From Pseudomonadota bacterium (lineage in GTDB: Bacteria > Pseudomonadota > Gammaproteobacteria > Xanthomonadales > Ahniellaceae), in contig JALHNO010000005.1 in the NCBI GenBank assembly GCA_022843465.1, positions 166,259-230,258 of the forward strand: 64,000 nucleotides of DNA, in the 5' to 3' direction. This document shows positions 15,786-23,540 of the stretch, piece after piece (positions within the stretch are counted from its first letter, which is position 1; each line of letters begins with the position of its first letter). The translations under genes and the position numbers were made by a program. A model generated the notes under the pieces. That model did not search any database and was not told where the DNA came from. It saw only the letters and a list, made by a program, of their open reading frames with translations.

Positions 15786-17147
15786 ATGCCCTTTGTTCCC
15801 CACACCGAAGCCGATGTCCAGGCCATGCTCAAGGCCATCGGTGCCGCCAGCATCGAAGAGCTGTTCGATGAAATTCCCGCCTCGCTGCGGATCGGCGAAT
15901 TGGCTGGCGTTCCAGCCGGACTCAGTGAAATGGAAGTCAGTCGGCTGATGCGCCAGCGCGCCGCCCTGGACGGTGTGCCTACCTGCTTCGCCGGGGCAGG
16001 TGCCTACGATCACCATATTCCCGCCGCGGTCTGGGCGATCGTGACGCGCGGAGAATTCTATTCCGCCTATACGCCTTACCAGGCCGAAGCCAGTCAGGGC
16101 ACCCTGCAGCTGATCTACGAGTACCAGACCGCGATGACGCGGCTGACCGGGATGGATGTCTCCAACGCCTCCATGTACGACGGTGCCAGCGCAATGGCCG
16201 AAGCCGTGCTGATGGCTGAGCGTTCGCGCAAGAAGGGGGGCGCGCGCTGCGTCGTAGTGCCGAAGTCGGTGCATCCGGCTTATCGCAAGGTGCTCAGGAG
16301 CATCGTCGGAACACAGAAGATCGATGTGCTGGAAATCGACTTCGATGGCGGAACCGGCAAGGTCGATCCGGCGCAATTGGCCAGGCTCGAACTTCCGGAT
16401 TTCACCGCGCTGGTGATTCCACAGCCGAATTACTTTGGCGTGCTCGAAGACGTCGATGCATTGACCGACTGGGCGCATGCACGCAACGCCTTGACCATCG
16501 CCGTGGTCAACCCGGTTGCGCTTGCCCTGTTCAAGCCGCCCTCGGAGTGGGGCGTCGCCGGCGCCGATATCGTCTGCGGCGATGGCCAGCCGCTCGGCGT
16601 ACCGATGTCTTCGGGTGGGCCCTACTTCGGATTTCTCTGCTGCAAGCAGGACCTGGTGCGCAACCTTCCCGGACGCATAGTCGGTCGCACTACCGACCTT
16701 GACGGCAAGCCTGGATTCGCACTGACGTTGCAAGCCCGCGAACAGCACATCCGTCGCGCCAAGGCGACCTCGAACATTTGCACCAACCAGGGTCTGCTGG
16801 TCACTGCGGCAACCATCCACATGGCAATGATCGGCGCCGAAGGCTTGCGTCGCGTTGCCATCCAGTCAGCCAGCAATACGCGGCTGCTGCGCGATGCCCT
16901 GTGCGGCATCGATGGTGTTCAACAGCTGTTTTCAGGCGCTTTCTTCCACGAAGTGGCTGTGCGCATCGGTCGTTCCGCCACTGCCGTGATCAGTGAACTT
17001 GCCGAGCACAATCTGTTGGCAGGCGTGGCCTTGAGTGCTGACTATGAAGGCATGGACGACGTGCTGCTGGTGTGCGCGACCGAGTGCCGCAACAGTGAGG
17101 ACATCGAGCGATTCGCCGATGCATTGCGCGCGTGTCTGCGCCGATGA
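15786..17147 (+). CDS. gcvPA: Glycine dehydrogenase (decarboxylating) subunit 1
   Basis: The product has 453 residues. It is the N-terminal half-type subunit of the P protein, which decarboxylates glycine and loads the aminomethyl group on H protein. Signatures include M-P-F-V-P-H-T near the start, [24 protein letters not shown], and A-S-N-I-C-T-N-Q. The PLP-lysine subunit (gcvPB) is not in the window. The start is ATG 15786, with AGGTAG just upstream. It is preceded by a terminator, so its promoter probably lies in the 48-base gap or read-through from gcvH supplies it. Confidence 0.96.
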   Translation: MPFVPHTEADVQAMLKAIGAASIEELFDEIPASLRIGELAGVPAGLSEMEVSRLMRQRAALDGVPTCFAGAGAYDHHIPAAVWAIVTRGEFYSAYTPYQAEASQGTLQLIYEYQTAMTRLTGMDVSNASMYDGASAMAEAVLMAERSRKKGGARCVVVPKSVHPAYRKVLRSIVGTQKIDVLEIDFDGGTGKVDPAQLARLELPDFTALVIPQPNYFGVLEDVDALTDWAHARNALTIAVVNPVALALFKPPSEWGVAGADIVCGDGQPLGVPMSSGGPYFGFLCCKQDLVRNLPGRIVGRTTDLDGKPGFALTLQAREQHIRRAKATSNICTNQGLLVTAATIHMAMIGAEGLRRVAIQSASNTRLLRDALCGIDGVQQLFSGAFFHEVAVRIGRSATAVISELAEHNLLAGVALSADYEGMDDVLLVCATECRNSEDIERFADALRACLRR

Positions 17148-17532
17148 CGACGGCGGTGCGCATGCACTTTTCACTGTCATCCGTTGCCGTTCTGGTCCGG
17201 ACTCGGCGGTCGGCTAGATCAACAAATCAGTTGACAGTCAACGCGCCACGAATTAGTTTTGCGCCGAGCGTGACAGTCACAAGTCAACAATGAGCTGCAA
17301 GCAAATCAACGAGACATCCATCGATCCAGACAAATCGCAATTCGCGCGATCGAGCACCTGTCTCTCCGCTCACGATTTTTTTCCAGATTCCAGAGTGTCT
17401 TTCGTTGCCGCTGGTCACGGTGACGAGTCTGGAAGTGCATCACGTACGCGCAACCTGGCAGTGCGCGCGTACGCTTTTCAAAAACGGTTTTAACCGGGCA
17501 AGCAACTGCCAACCACAACAGGAGTACACAAC
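17148..17532. promoter_or_regulatory. Leader region of the histone-like gene with repeated TGACAGTCA palindromes
   Basis: No protein gene is supported. GTTGACAGTCAAC at 17230-17242 and GTGACAGTCAC at 17270-17280 are perfect odd palindromes sharing the 9-mer TGACAGTCA, centred 39 bases apart. TTGACA at 17231 within the first could also be a -35, with TAGTTT 17 bases later. A third palindrome, CGGTTTTAACCG (17485-17496), and an imperfect stem around 17443-17473 (CGTACGCGCA / TGCGCGCGTACG) lie nearer the start. AGGAG at 17519 is the ribosome-binding site. These look like operator sites, but the regulator is unknown. Confidence 0.45.
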
Positions 17533-17826
17533 ATGAAAGCAGCAACCACCAAGAAAGCAGCACCGAAGAAAGCCGTAGCCAAGAAGAAAGGCACCGCGAA
17601 GGCGGCGGCCAAGAAGCCAGCAGCCAAGAAGGCTGCCAAGAAGCCGGCGGCCAAGAAGCCGGCAGCGAAGAAGGCTGTAGCCAAGAAGCCAGCGGCCAAG
17701 AAAGCCGCGGCGAAGAAGCCAGCCGCCAAGAAAGTAGCCGCCAAGAAGCCAGCTGCCAAGAAAGCAGCGGCCAAAAAGCCGGCAGCAAAGAAAGCCGCAG
17801 CCAAAAAGCCAGCGGCGAAGAAGTAA
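17533..17826 (+). CDS. Histone H1-like Lys/Ala-rich DNA-binding protein
   Basis: The product has 97 residues and is built almost wholly of Lys, Ala and Pro. After a short N-terminal part it has tandem [14 protein letters not shown] repeats. It resembles the C-terminal tail of histone H1, AlgP-type and Hc1-type proteins, which bind DNA non-specifically and may compact the nucleoid. There is no folded domain. AGGAG precedes the ATG at the right distance. It is monocistronic, with a long leader and a strong terminator at 17869. The repeats make the exact length prone to slippage and assembly error. Confidence 0.88.
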   Translation: MKAATTKKAAPKKAVAKKKGTAKAAAKKPAAKKAAKKPAAKKPAAKKAVAKKPAAKKAAAKKPAAKKVAAKKPAAKKAAAKKPAAKKAAAKKPAAKK

Positions 17827-17868
17827 TTCAAGCAAGAAATTTCTGCTGATCCAGCAGAGGTAGGGTCT

Positions 17869-17911
17869 AAACCACCGCATGGCTGCCCGGCGTGCGGTGG
17901 TTTGTTTTTTT
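17869..17911 (+). terminator. Rho-independent terminator after the histone-like gene
   Basis: AAACCACCGCA (17869-17879) pairs with TGCGGTGGTTT (17893-17903), followed by G and a run of T. The stem of eleven pairs begins about 40 bases after the stop. The remaining ~180 bases to the next promoter hold nothing recognisable. Confidence 0.92.
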
Positions 17912-18090
17912 GGGTTCGGGGTATTCCACGGCTGCTCGGCCAAGGCGGGCAGGGCAGGGCGACAAGCTGAATCGACTCGCCTCTGATCGTTCTGAAAACA
18001 AATGTCGCGATCAGCCGGCGAAGCCTGTGGAATCGGCACGTTTGCTGTGACTAAGTCGACATCGGCAGACTTCGCTCGCTGATTCGTGTC

Positions 18091-18096
18091 TATAAT
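18091..18096 (+). promoter_or_regulatory. Candidate -10 element of the TonB-domain lipoprotein gene
   Basis: A perfect TATAAT in GTGTCTATAATCGGCC lies 65 bases before the chosen start. No good -35 is found 16-18 bases upstream (GACTTC at 18068). Confidence 0.4.
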
Positions 18097-18160
18097 CGGC
18101 CGGCGCCAGTCTATGCGTCGCCGGTCGGCCGCTGGCACCACTTGCAGTCTGAATGGGGAC

Positions 18161-19168
18161 ATGTCCATGAGCTATTCGATTTCCCGCCGCTTCGGGAGCG
18201 GCAATCACACTGGAGTCACGCGCCCCGCGTTGCTCTGGTTGGCGGTCGCAGCGTTCGCGCTCGCCGCCTGTGGCAAGAAGGAAGAGGCCGCAGCGCCCAA
18301 ACCGGTGGCGGCCACGGTCGCCGCGGGTGGCTCGGCCGAGGTGGCGCCGGGTGCGGCCGCCGCGGTGATGCCGGCCTCGGTCCCGCAACTCCTCGACAAT
18401 GCCAAGACGGCATTCCGCCAGGACCGCCTGGTGTCGCCGGTCGGCGACAACGCCATCGAGTACTACCTTGCGGTATTGGGGATGGAAAGCGACAACCTGG
18501 CTGCCACCCAGGGACTGGTCGACCTGTTTCCGCTTGGCGTCAGTGTCGCGGAAAAGGAAATCGCCGCGCGCAATGTCGAAGAGGCCGAGCGGATCATCGG
18601 TTTGCTGGATGAGTCCAGTCCGAATTCCTATACGGTACAGAAACTGAAATCACGGCTCGCTGCCACGCAAAACCAGATGCAGCGCGAAGAGGAACGTCGA
18701 CTGGCCGCCGAACAGGCGCAGCAGGCGCGTCAGGCCGCGGCTGCCGAGCCGGAACCGGTTGCCGCACCGCCGCCGAGTTCGGCTGCCGCGACAGCCGCCC
18801 GTGAAGCAGCAGCACGCCCGGCACCGGAGCCCGCGGAAACTCGCCCGGCTCCTCCGGTAGCGGCAGCTTCCGAGCCCGCCCGCCCGGTCGGTGAAACCCG
18901 CGATGCCAAGGTGGTTCGGCAGGTACAGCCCGGCTATCCACAGCTGGCCTATCGCCGCCGCCTTGCCGGCTGGGTGGAAATCCAGTTCACCGTAGGCGTC
19001 AACGGTCGTGTCACCGATGTCCAGGTCTTGCGTGCCGATCCGCAGCGAATGTTCGATCGCGAAGCCGTGCGCGCGGTCGAGCAATGGATGTTCGAGCCGG
19101 CGCTGCGCGACGGCGTACCGGTGCCCTCCACGCTGAGCCGCCGCATCGAGTTCAAGTACCCGGGCTGA
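18161..19168 (+). CDS. Lipoprotein with helical module and C-terminal TonB domain
   Basis: The product has 335 residues. Its signal peptide ends in a lipobox, A-L-A-A-C-G-K-K, with Cys at about 42. A helical region (about 90-190) contains S-P-V-G-D-N-A-I-E-Y-Y, matching a ~90-residue module also found in the kinases at 7391 and 47056. A coiled-coil Gln/Glu/Arg stretch and a Pro/Ala-rich linker follow. The C-terminal ~90 residues are a TonB fold, with V-x-P-x-Y-P near its start, G-W-V-E-I-Q-F-T-V and the F-D-R-E-A segment. Classical TonB is held by an inner-membrane helix; a lipid anchor is unusual and argues against energy transduction in the strict sense. GGGG before the ATG at 18161 supports that start. 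Confidence 0.83.
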   Translation: MSMSYSISRRFGSGNHTGVTRPALLWLAVAAFALAACGKKEEAAAPKPVAATVAAGGSAEVAPGAAAAVMPASVPQLLDNAKTAFRQDRLVSPVGDNAIEYYLAVLGMESDNLAATQGLVDLFPLGVSVAEKEIAARNVEEAERIIGLLDESSPNSYTVQKLKSRLAATQNQMQREEERRLAAEQAQQARQAAAAEPEPVAAPPPSSAAATAAREAAARPAPEPAETRPAPPVAAASEPARPVGETRDAKVVRQVQPGYPQLAYRRRLAGWVEIQFTVGVNGRVTDVQVLRADPQRMFDREAVRAVEQWMFEPALRDGVPVPSTLSRRIEFKYPG

Positions 19169-19224
19169 TCGCCGGTGAACTGATCCGCAGCGCTCCGGCC
19201 AGGGCCGGGCGCTGCCTGCGAACT

Positions 19225-19239
19225 GGCCCATGATGGGCC
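19225..19239. repeat. Short perfect palindrome between convergent genes
   Basis: GGCCCATGATGGGCC is a perfect odd palindrome 56 bases after the lipoprotein stop, in the 175-base spacer before the convergent serine hydrolase. It has no T-run. It may be a transcript end structure. Confidence 0.3.
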
Positions 19240-19343
19240 GTTGCTGCACGCGCCACTTCCCACGGTGTGCCGTGCTCGCAGCGATCCGCGCGATTGTGGC
19301 GTTCGTGCCGGTTCGTTTTGACTGGGCTCAGGGGCGCAGGCTG

Positions 19344-20615
19344 CTACGGCGCCTTCTTCCTGGGCGGGCGCGGCTTGAACTTCGAGAGCTGCAACCAGTC
19401 GTGCGCCGGCAGGCCCAGGCGCTGATCCATCATCGTCGGATAGAGTCCGCCGGGTACACCACCCTCACCATTCCAGACGACCGCAATGCCGAAATCCGCG
19501 CCCGGCAACAGCCCCAGCATCGCGCGATAACCCTGCACAGCGCCGGCATGAAAGACCATGTCGTGGCCTGAGTAATCGAACACCCGCCAGCCCAGCGCAT
19601 AGGCGGCAGTGCGCACGCGGCTGCGCCGCCATGGCGACGAGGACATCTCGGCCGGGGTTGCGACTTGCGGCGCATGCATCAGCGCCAGCAATTCGGGCGA
19701 CAGCACATCGGGGCGGTGACCCAGTTGCGCCAGCAGCCACTCACCCAGATCGTTGACGCTGGCATTGACGCCGGCCGCCGGCGGCACGCGGTAATAGGTT
19801 TCCTTGGGCACCAGCGAGCGCCACTGGCCGGCGCGGCCGACGTGGGGCAGGGCGAAGCTGCGATTGCCCATCAGGGCTTCGCGACCATAGGTTGCGGTGT
19901 GCATGCCGAGCGGGTGGAACAACCGCTTCTCGACCTGATGGGTGAAAAAATCGCCGGTGGCGGCAAATACCACATCGCCGATCAGACTGAAGGCGACATT
20001 CTGGTACGCATAGCAGTCACCGACCGAACACAGCGGCGCAATATCGCCGAGCTTCTCGACCAGCATCGGATAGGGTTCTTCTGATTCGAGCTGGCGATCG
20101 TAGGTGTTGTGTGGCAGTCCCACGCGGTGGCTGAGCAACTCGTCGATGCGCAGTCGGCCAGCGCCGTCCTGATCCTTCAGCAGGAAGGCCGGTACCATGT
20201 CCTGAACGCGGTCGCTCCACTCGAGCACGCCCTGATCCACCAGCAGACTGCTCAGCGCCGACGCAAACGCCTTGGACAGGGAGGCCACCCGGAACACGGT
20301 CTCGCGACTGACCTTGGTACCTGTGCGCACGTCGGCAAAGCCATAACCCCTGGCATCAATGACCTTGCCGTTGGACACCATTACCCAGGCCATGCCCGGT
20401 ACCTGGCCGGTGCGCATCACGCCGCGCGCCAGCCGGTCCATTTCAGCGGCCAGCAGGGTCTCCTGGGCAGCGCTGATGGGCGGTGCCAGCGCAGCGCTGG
20501 CCGGAACGACGACCGCCGCATTGGCCGAGTCCGCAGCCCAGCCGACGGAAGGCGCAAAGGGCCCGAGGCCAAGGATCAGGACGGCAGCGACGATACGGGT
20601 GAAAAAAGTGTGCAT
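19344..20615 (-). CDS. Exported serine hydrolase, beta-lactamase class C / penicillin-binding protein family
   Basis: The product has 423 residues with a signal peptide (1 to about 28, ending G-W-A-A). The class C serine beta-lactamase fold shows its three motifs: S112-L-S-K115, Y-Q-N at about 204 and H-A-G at about 377. Such proteins include AmpC lactamases, D-Ala carboxypeptidases, esterases and peptidases. Without the KTG box (here HAG) an esterase or peptidase role is as likely as antibiotic hydrolysis. The C-terminus is basic (R-P-P-R-K-K). GAAGAG lies before the ATG. The gene diverges from lemA. Confidence 0.88.
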   Translation of the reverse strand: MHTFFTRIVAAVLILGLGPFAPSVGWAADSANAAVVVPASAALAPPISAAQETLLAAEMDRLARGVMRTGQVPGMAWVMVSNGKVIDARGYGFADVRTGTKVSRETVFRVASLSKAFASALSSLLVDQGVLEWSDRVQDMVPAFLLKDQDGAGRLRIDELLSHRVGLPHNTYDRQLESEEPYPMLVEKLGDIAPLCSVGDCYAYQNVAFSLIGDVVFAATGDFFTHQVEKRLFHPLGMHTATYGREALMGNRSFALPHVGRAGQWRSLVPKETYYRVPPAAGVNASVNDLGEWLLAQLGHRPDVLSPELLALMHAPQVATPAEMSSSPWRRSRVRTAAYALGWRVFDYSGHDMVFHAGAVQGYRAMLGLLPGADFGIAVVWNGEGGVPGGLYPTMMDQRLGLPAHDWLQLSKFKPRPPRKKAP

Positions 20616-20711
20616 GGTATGCTCTTCAACGACCGGGCAATTGTAGCAATGTCTGCCCCGGCAGGTGGCTGAAGCGCAGCCAAATCATGCATTTGAAGGG
20701 AGAATCCAGAC

Positions 20712-21302
20712 ATGTGGGCAGGACTGATTTTTCTTGGCGTATTGCTGGTTCTGGGGTTCTGGGGTGTCGGCATCTACAACAACCTGGTCCGTGGCCGCCG
20801 CGGCTTCGAGAATGCGTTCGCACAGATCGATGTGCAGCTGACACGTCGCTACGACCTGATCCCCAATCTGGTCGAGATCGCCAAGGGCTATATGGCGCAT
20901 GAGCGCGATACCCTGGAGGCCGTCATCAAGGCGCGCAATCAGGCCGTCAGCGGCCTCAAGTCTGCCCAGGCCAGTCCCGGTGACGCCGGCGCGATGGCCG
21001 CGCTGGCGGGCGCCGAGGGCGCGCTGACAGGTGCCCTGGGCAAGCTGTTCGCGTTGTCCGAGTCCTACCCGGATCTGAAAGCCAACCAGAACATGATGCA
21101 GTTGTCGGAGGAGATGACCTCGACCGAGAACAAGGTCGCCTTCGCGCGTCAGGCCTTCAACGATGCGGTGATGCACTTCAATGTAACCCGCGAGATGTTC
21201 CCGAACACGATCATCGCCGGCATGTTCAACTTCAAGGAAGCTGCCCTCTTGAAGATCGAAGACGAGGTCAAGCGCAGCGTCCCGCAGGTGAAGTTCAGCT
21301 GA
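20712..21302 (+). CDS. lemA: LemA family protein
   Basis: The product has 196 residues. One N-terminal membrane helix (about 2-22) is followed by the four-helix LemA core with Y-N-x-L-V, V-Q-L-x-R-R-Y-D-L-I-P-N-L-V and T-S-T-E-N-K-V-A-F-A-R-Q-A-F-N-D. AAGGGAG precedes the ATG. LemA proteins commonly sit beside M48 membrane proteases or TPM proteins and are thought to act in envelope processes; the biochemical role is unclear. The M48 gene follows 150 bases later on the same strand. Confidence 0.95.
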   Translation: MWAGLIFLGVLLVLGFWGVGIYNNLVRGRRGFENAFAQIDVQLTRRYDLIPNLVEIAKGYMAHERDTLEAVIKARNQAVSGLKSAQASPGDAGAMAALAGAEGALTGALGKLFALSESYPDLKANQNMMQLSEEMTSTENKVAFARQAFNDAVMHFNVTREMFPNTIIAGMFNFKEAALLKIEDEVKRSVPQVKFS

Positions 21303-21452
21303 GTGGTTCGGGCCTGCTGCCCAGGCAGCAGGTCCGTCCCGGTGAGGCTCGGTGGTTTCCTCCCCACGATGACGGGTCCAGCGGCGCGGCAGCAGCGGCA
21401 GCGCAGCGCGCACTGAACGGCGAATCGGCATCGTCCTGATGAGCGTATCGCG

Positions 21453-23432
21453 ATGAATTTTTTCGAGAGTCAAAGGCTGGCGCGGGCGCAGTCGAAGCGT
21501 CTGGTGCTGATGTTCGCACTGGCGGTGCTGGCGGTGGTGGCGGCGATCGATCTGACACTGGTGCTGGTGCTGTTCGCCGGCCAGGAGCGCGGTGAGGTCG
21601 AAGCGCTCTCGTTCACCCAGATTCTGTCCGCCAACACCGGTGCCCTGATCGGCGGTGCCCTGGCAACCGCAGGGCTGATCGTGGTGGCCTCGATGTTCAA
21701 GATGGCGACCTTGCGTTCCGGCGGCAGTGCGGTGGCGCAGTCGCTGGGCGGCACCCTGGTGTCATCGGATACGCGCAATCCGCACCATCGGCGTCTGCGC
21801 AATGTCGTCGAGGAAATTGCAATCGCATCGGGCGTGCCGGTCCCGCAGATCTATGTGCTGGAGCAGGAGGCTGGGATCAATGCTTTCGCCGCCGGCTACT
21901 CGCCGGCCGACGCCGCCGTTGCCGTGACCCGTGGCGCAATGGAAAAACTCACCCGCGACGAACTGCAGGGCGTGATCGCGCATGAGTTCAGCCATGTGCT
22001 CAATGGCGACATGCGCTTGAACATCAAGTTGATGGGTGTGCTGTTCGGCATCCTGGTGCTCGGTATCGTGGGCCGCAAGCTGCTGGAGAACATGCGCCAT
22101 GTCCGTGACAGCAAGGCCACGGTGCCGCTGCTGGTCGCTGCGATTGCCGTCACCCTGATCGGCTACACCGGCGTGTTTTTCGGGCGCATGATCAAGGCGC
22201 GCATCTCGCGCGAACGCGAGTATCTTGCCGATGCCTCGGCGGTGCAGTTCACCCGCCAGACCCAGGGCATCGCCGGCGCATTGAAGAAAGTCGGCGGTCT
22301 GGCGGAGGGCTCGAAACTCGAGAACGCCGAAGCCGAGGAAGTCAGTCATATGCTGTTCGGCGATGGCGTCGGTTACTCCGCATTGTTCGCCACCCATCCG
22401 CCCCTGGTGGACCGCATCAAGCGGCTTGATCCGCAATTCAACCCAAGCCAGTACGGCGAAATTGCGCGGCGCTGGTCGGCACCGGTGGATGTGCTGGCGC
22501 TCGATGCCGAGATGGAACGCAGCGGCATCGCCGGATTGGCCGCGGGCGCGGCCGTCAAAGCCGGTTCTGCAAAGGCGGGCGCGGCCCTGCCCGCGCGCAA
22601 GGCCGAGTTGAGCGTCAATCCCGAGCTGGTCGCCAGCCAGGTCGGCAATCCGGCGCAGGACGACTATCGCACCGCCGATGCCATCCATCAGCAGATTCCG
22701 AAAGCCCTGCAGGACGCAGCGCACGACCAGACCCAGGCGATGGAACTGGTGTTTGCCCTGCTGCTCGATAACGATCCGGCGATCTCGGCGCGCCAGCTCA
22801 GCATGATCGCGAGCCATGCGGGGTCATCGGCAATGAGCACCACCGAAGAACTGCTGCCCAAGGTCGGCGGCCTGCATCCGATGTCGCGGCTGCCGCTGGC
22901 GGCCATGGCATTCCCCGGCATCCGGCGCTTCCCGCGACCGAATCTCGAACAGTTCACCGCCTTGCTGGAAAAGCTCATCCATGCCGACGGCAAGATCGGC
23001 CTGTTCGAGTATTGCCTCGCCAAGCTGGTCAGCAGCCAGGTCACCGACCTGCTCAACCCGACCCGGGCAACCGCGATCGGCAAACGCAAACTGATCCAGT
23101 GTCGTGAGCAGATCGGCATACTGTTCTCGATCGTCGCCGCCTTCGGCCACGACGATGAGCCCAGTGCCAAGCGCGCCTTCGCGGGCGGCATCAACAGTCT
23201 GTTCCAGCAATCCAGTCCGGGCTATCAGGTCCCCGCCAACTGGGTGCAAGCCCTCGACGGCGCCCTGCCGGATCTGGATGCGCTCGATTCAGCCGCCAAG
23301 GAGATGCTGATCGAGGCCCTGGTCACCACCATCTCCACCGATGGCCAGGTTGCCGTAGGCGAGGCCGAACTGCTCCGGGTCGTCTGCGCCGGACTGCACT
23401 GCCCGTTGCCGCCGATGCTGGTCGCGGCCTGA
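21453..23432 (+). CDS. M48 membrane metalloprotease with C-terminal TerB-like region
   Basis: The product has 659 residues, more than twice the length of HtpX. Two N-terminal membrane helices (about 18-40 and 62-85) precede the zinc motif H177-E-F-S-H181. Two more helices follow, then the third-ligand region E-R-E-Y-L-A-D. After about residue 330 a long extension contains two acidic helical repeats, H-A-D-G-K-I-G and T-D-G-Q-V-A-V-G-E-A-E-L-L, typical of TerB-like domains. The N-terminal part presumably degrades or processes membrane proteins. With lemA upstream it forms the well-known LemA-M48 pair. It converges on the GMC gene. Confidence 0.9.
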   Translation: MNFFESQRLARAQSKRLVLMFALAVLAVVAAIDLTLVLVLFAGQERGEVEALSFTQILSANTGALIGGALATAGLIVVASMFKMATLRSGGSAVAQSLGGTLVSSDTRNPHHRRLRNVVEEIAIASGVPVPQIYVLEQEAGINAFAAGYSPADAAVAVTRGAMEKLTRDELQGVIAHEFSHVLNGDMRLNIKLMGVLFGILVLGIVGRKLLENMRHVRDSKATVPLLVAAIAVTLIGYTGVFFGRMIKARISREREYLADASAVQFTRQTQGIAGALKKVGGLAEGSKLENAEAEEVSHMLFGDGVGYSALFATHPPLVDRIKRLDPQFNPSQYGEIARRWSAPVDVLALDAEMERSGIAGLAAGAAVKAGSAKAGAALPARKAELSVNPELVASQVGNPAQDDYRTADAIHQQIPKALQDAAHDQTQAMELVFALLLDNDPAISARQLSMIASHAGSSAMSTTEELLPKVGGLHPMSRLPLAAMAFPGIRRFPRPNLEQFTALLEKLIHADGKIGLFEYCLAKLVSSQVTDLLNPTRATAIGKRKLIQCREQIGILFSIVAAFGHDDEPSAKRAFAGGINSLFQQSSPGYQVPANWVQALDGALPDLDALDSAAKEMLIEALVTTISTDGQVAVGEAELLRVVCAGLHCPLPPMLVAA

Positions 23433-23441
23433 AGCCGAGTT

Positions 23442-23540
23442 GACGCAATCGCCGTGGGGCGCAGGCTCATTGCGTCGGATCAGCCGTTCGCGCAGAGCGT
23501 GCGGGACCATTCCGTGCAGCGAATCGCCCTTCGGTCATTG
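23442..23540. repeat. REP-like inverted repeats between convergent genes
   Basis: GACGCAAT (23442-23449) and ATTGCGTC (23469-23476) form an inverted repeat. A second element, GAATCGCCCTTCGGTCATTG at 23521-23540, resembles the GCCCTTCGGTTATTGCGC core at 11122-11139. It reaches the last codons of the GMC gene. A shared palindromic family at convergent ends is suggested. Confidence 0.45.

Noticed and set aside
14847..16820. 657-codon minus-strand frame across gcvT, gcvH and gcvPA
   Set aside because: It overlaps three clear genes antisense and crosses their gaps. High-GC coding DNA often leaves such frames open; no domain is visible.
17290..17493. 67-codon frame upstream of the histone-like gene
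   Set aside because: No ribosome-binding site, no domain, and the region carries palindromes more like a regulatory leader.
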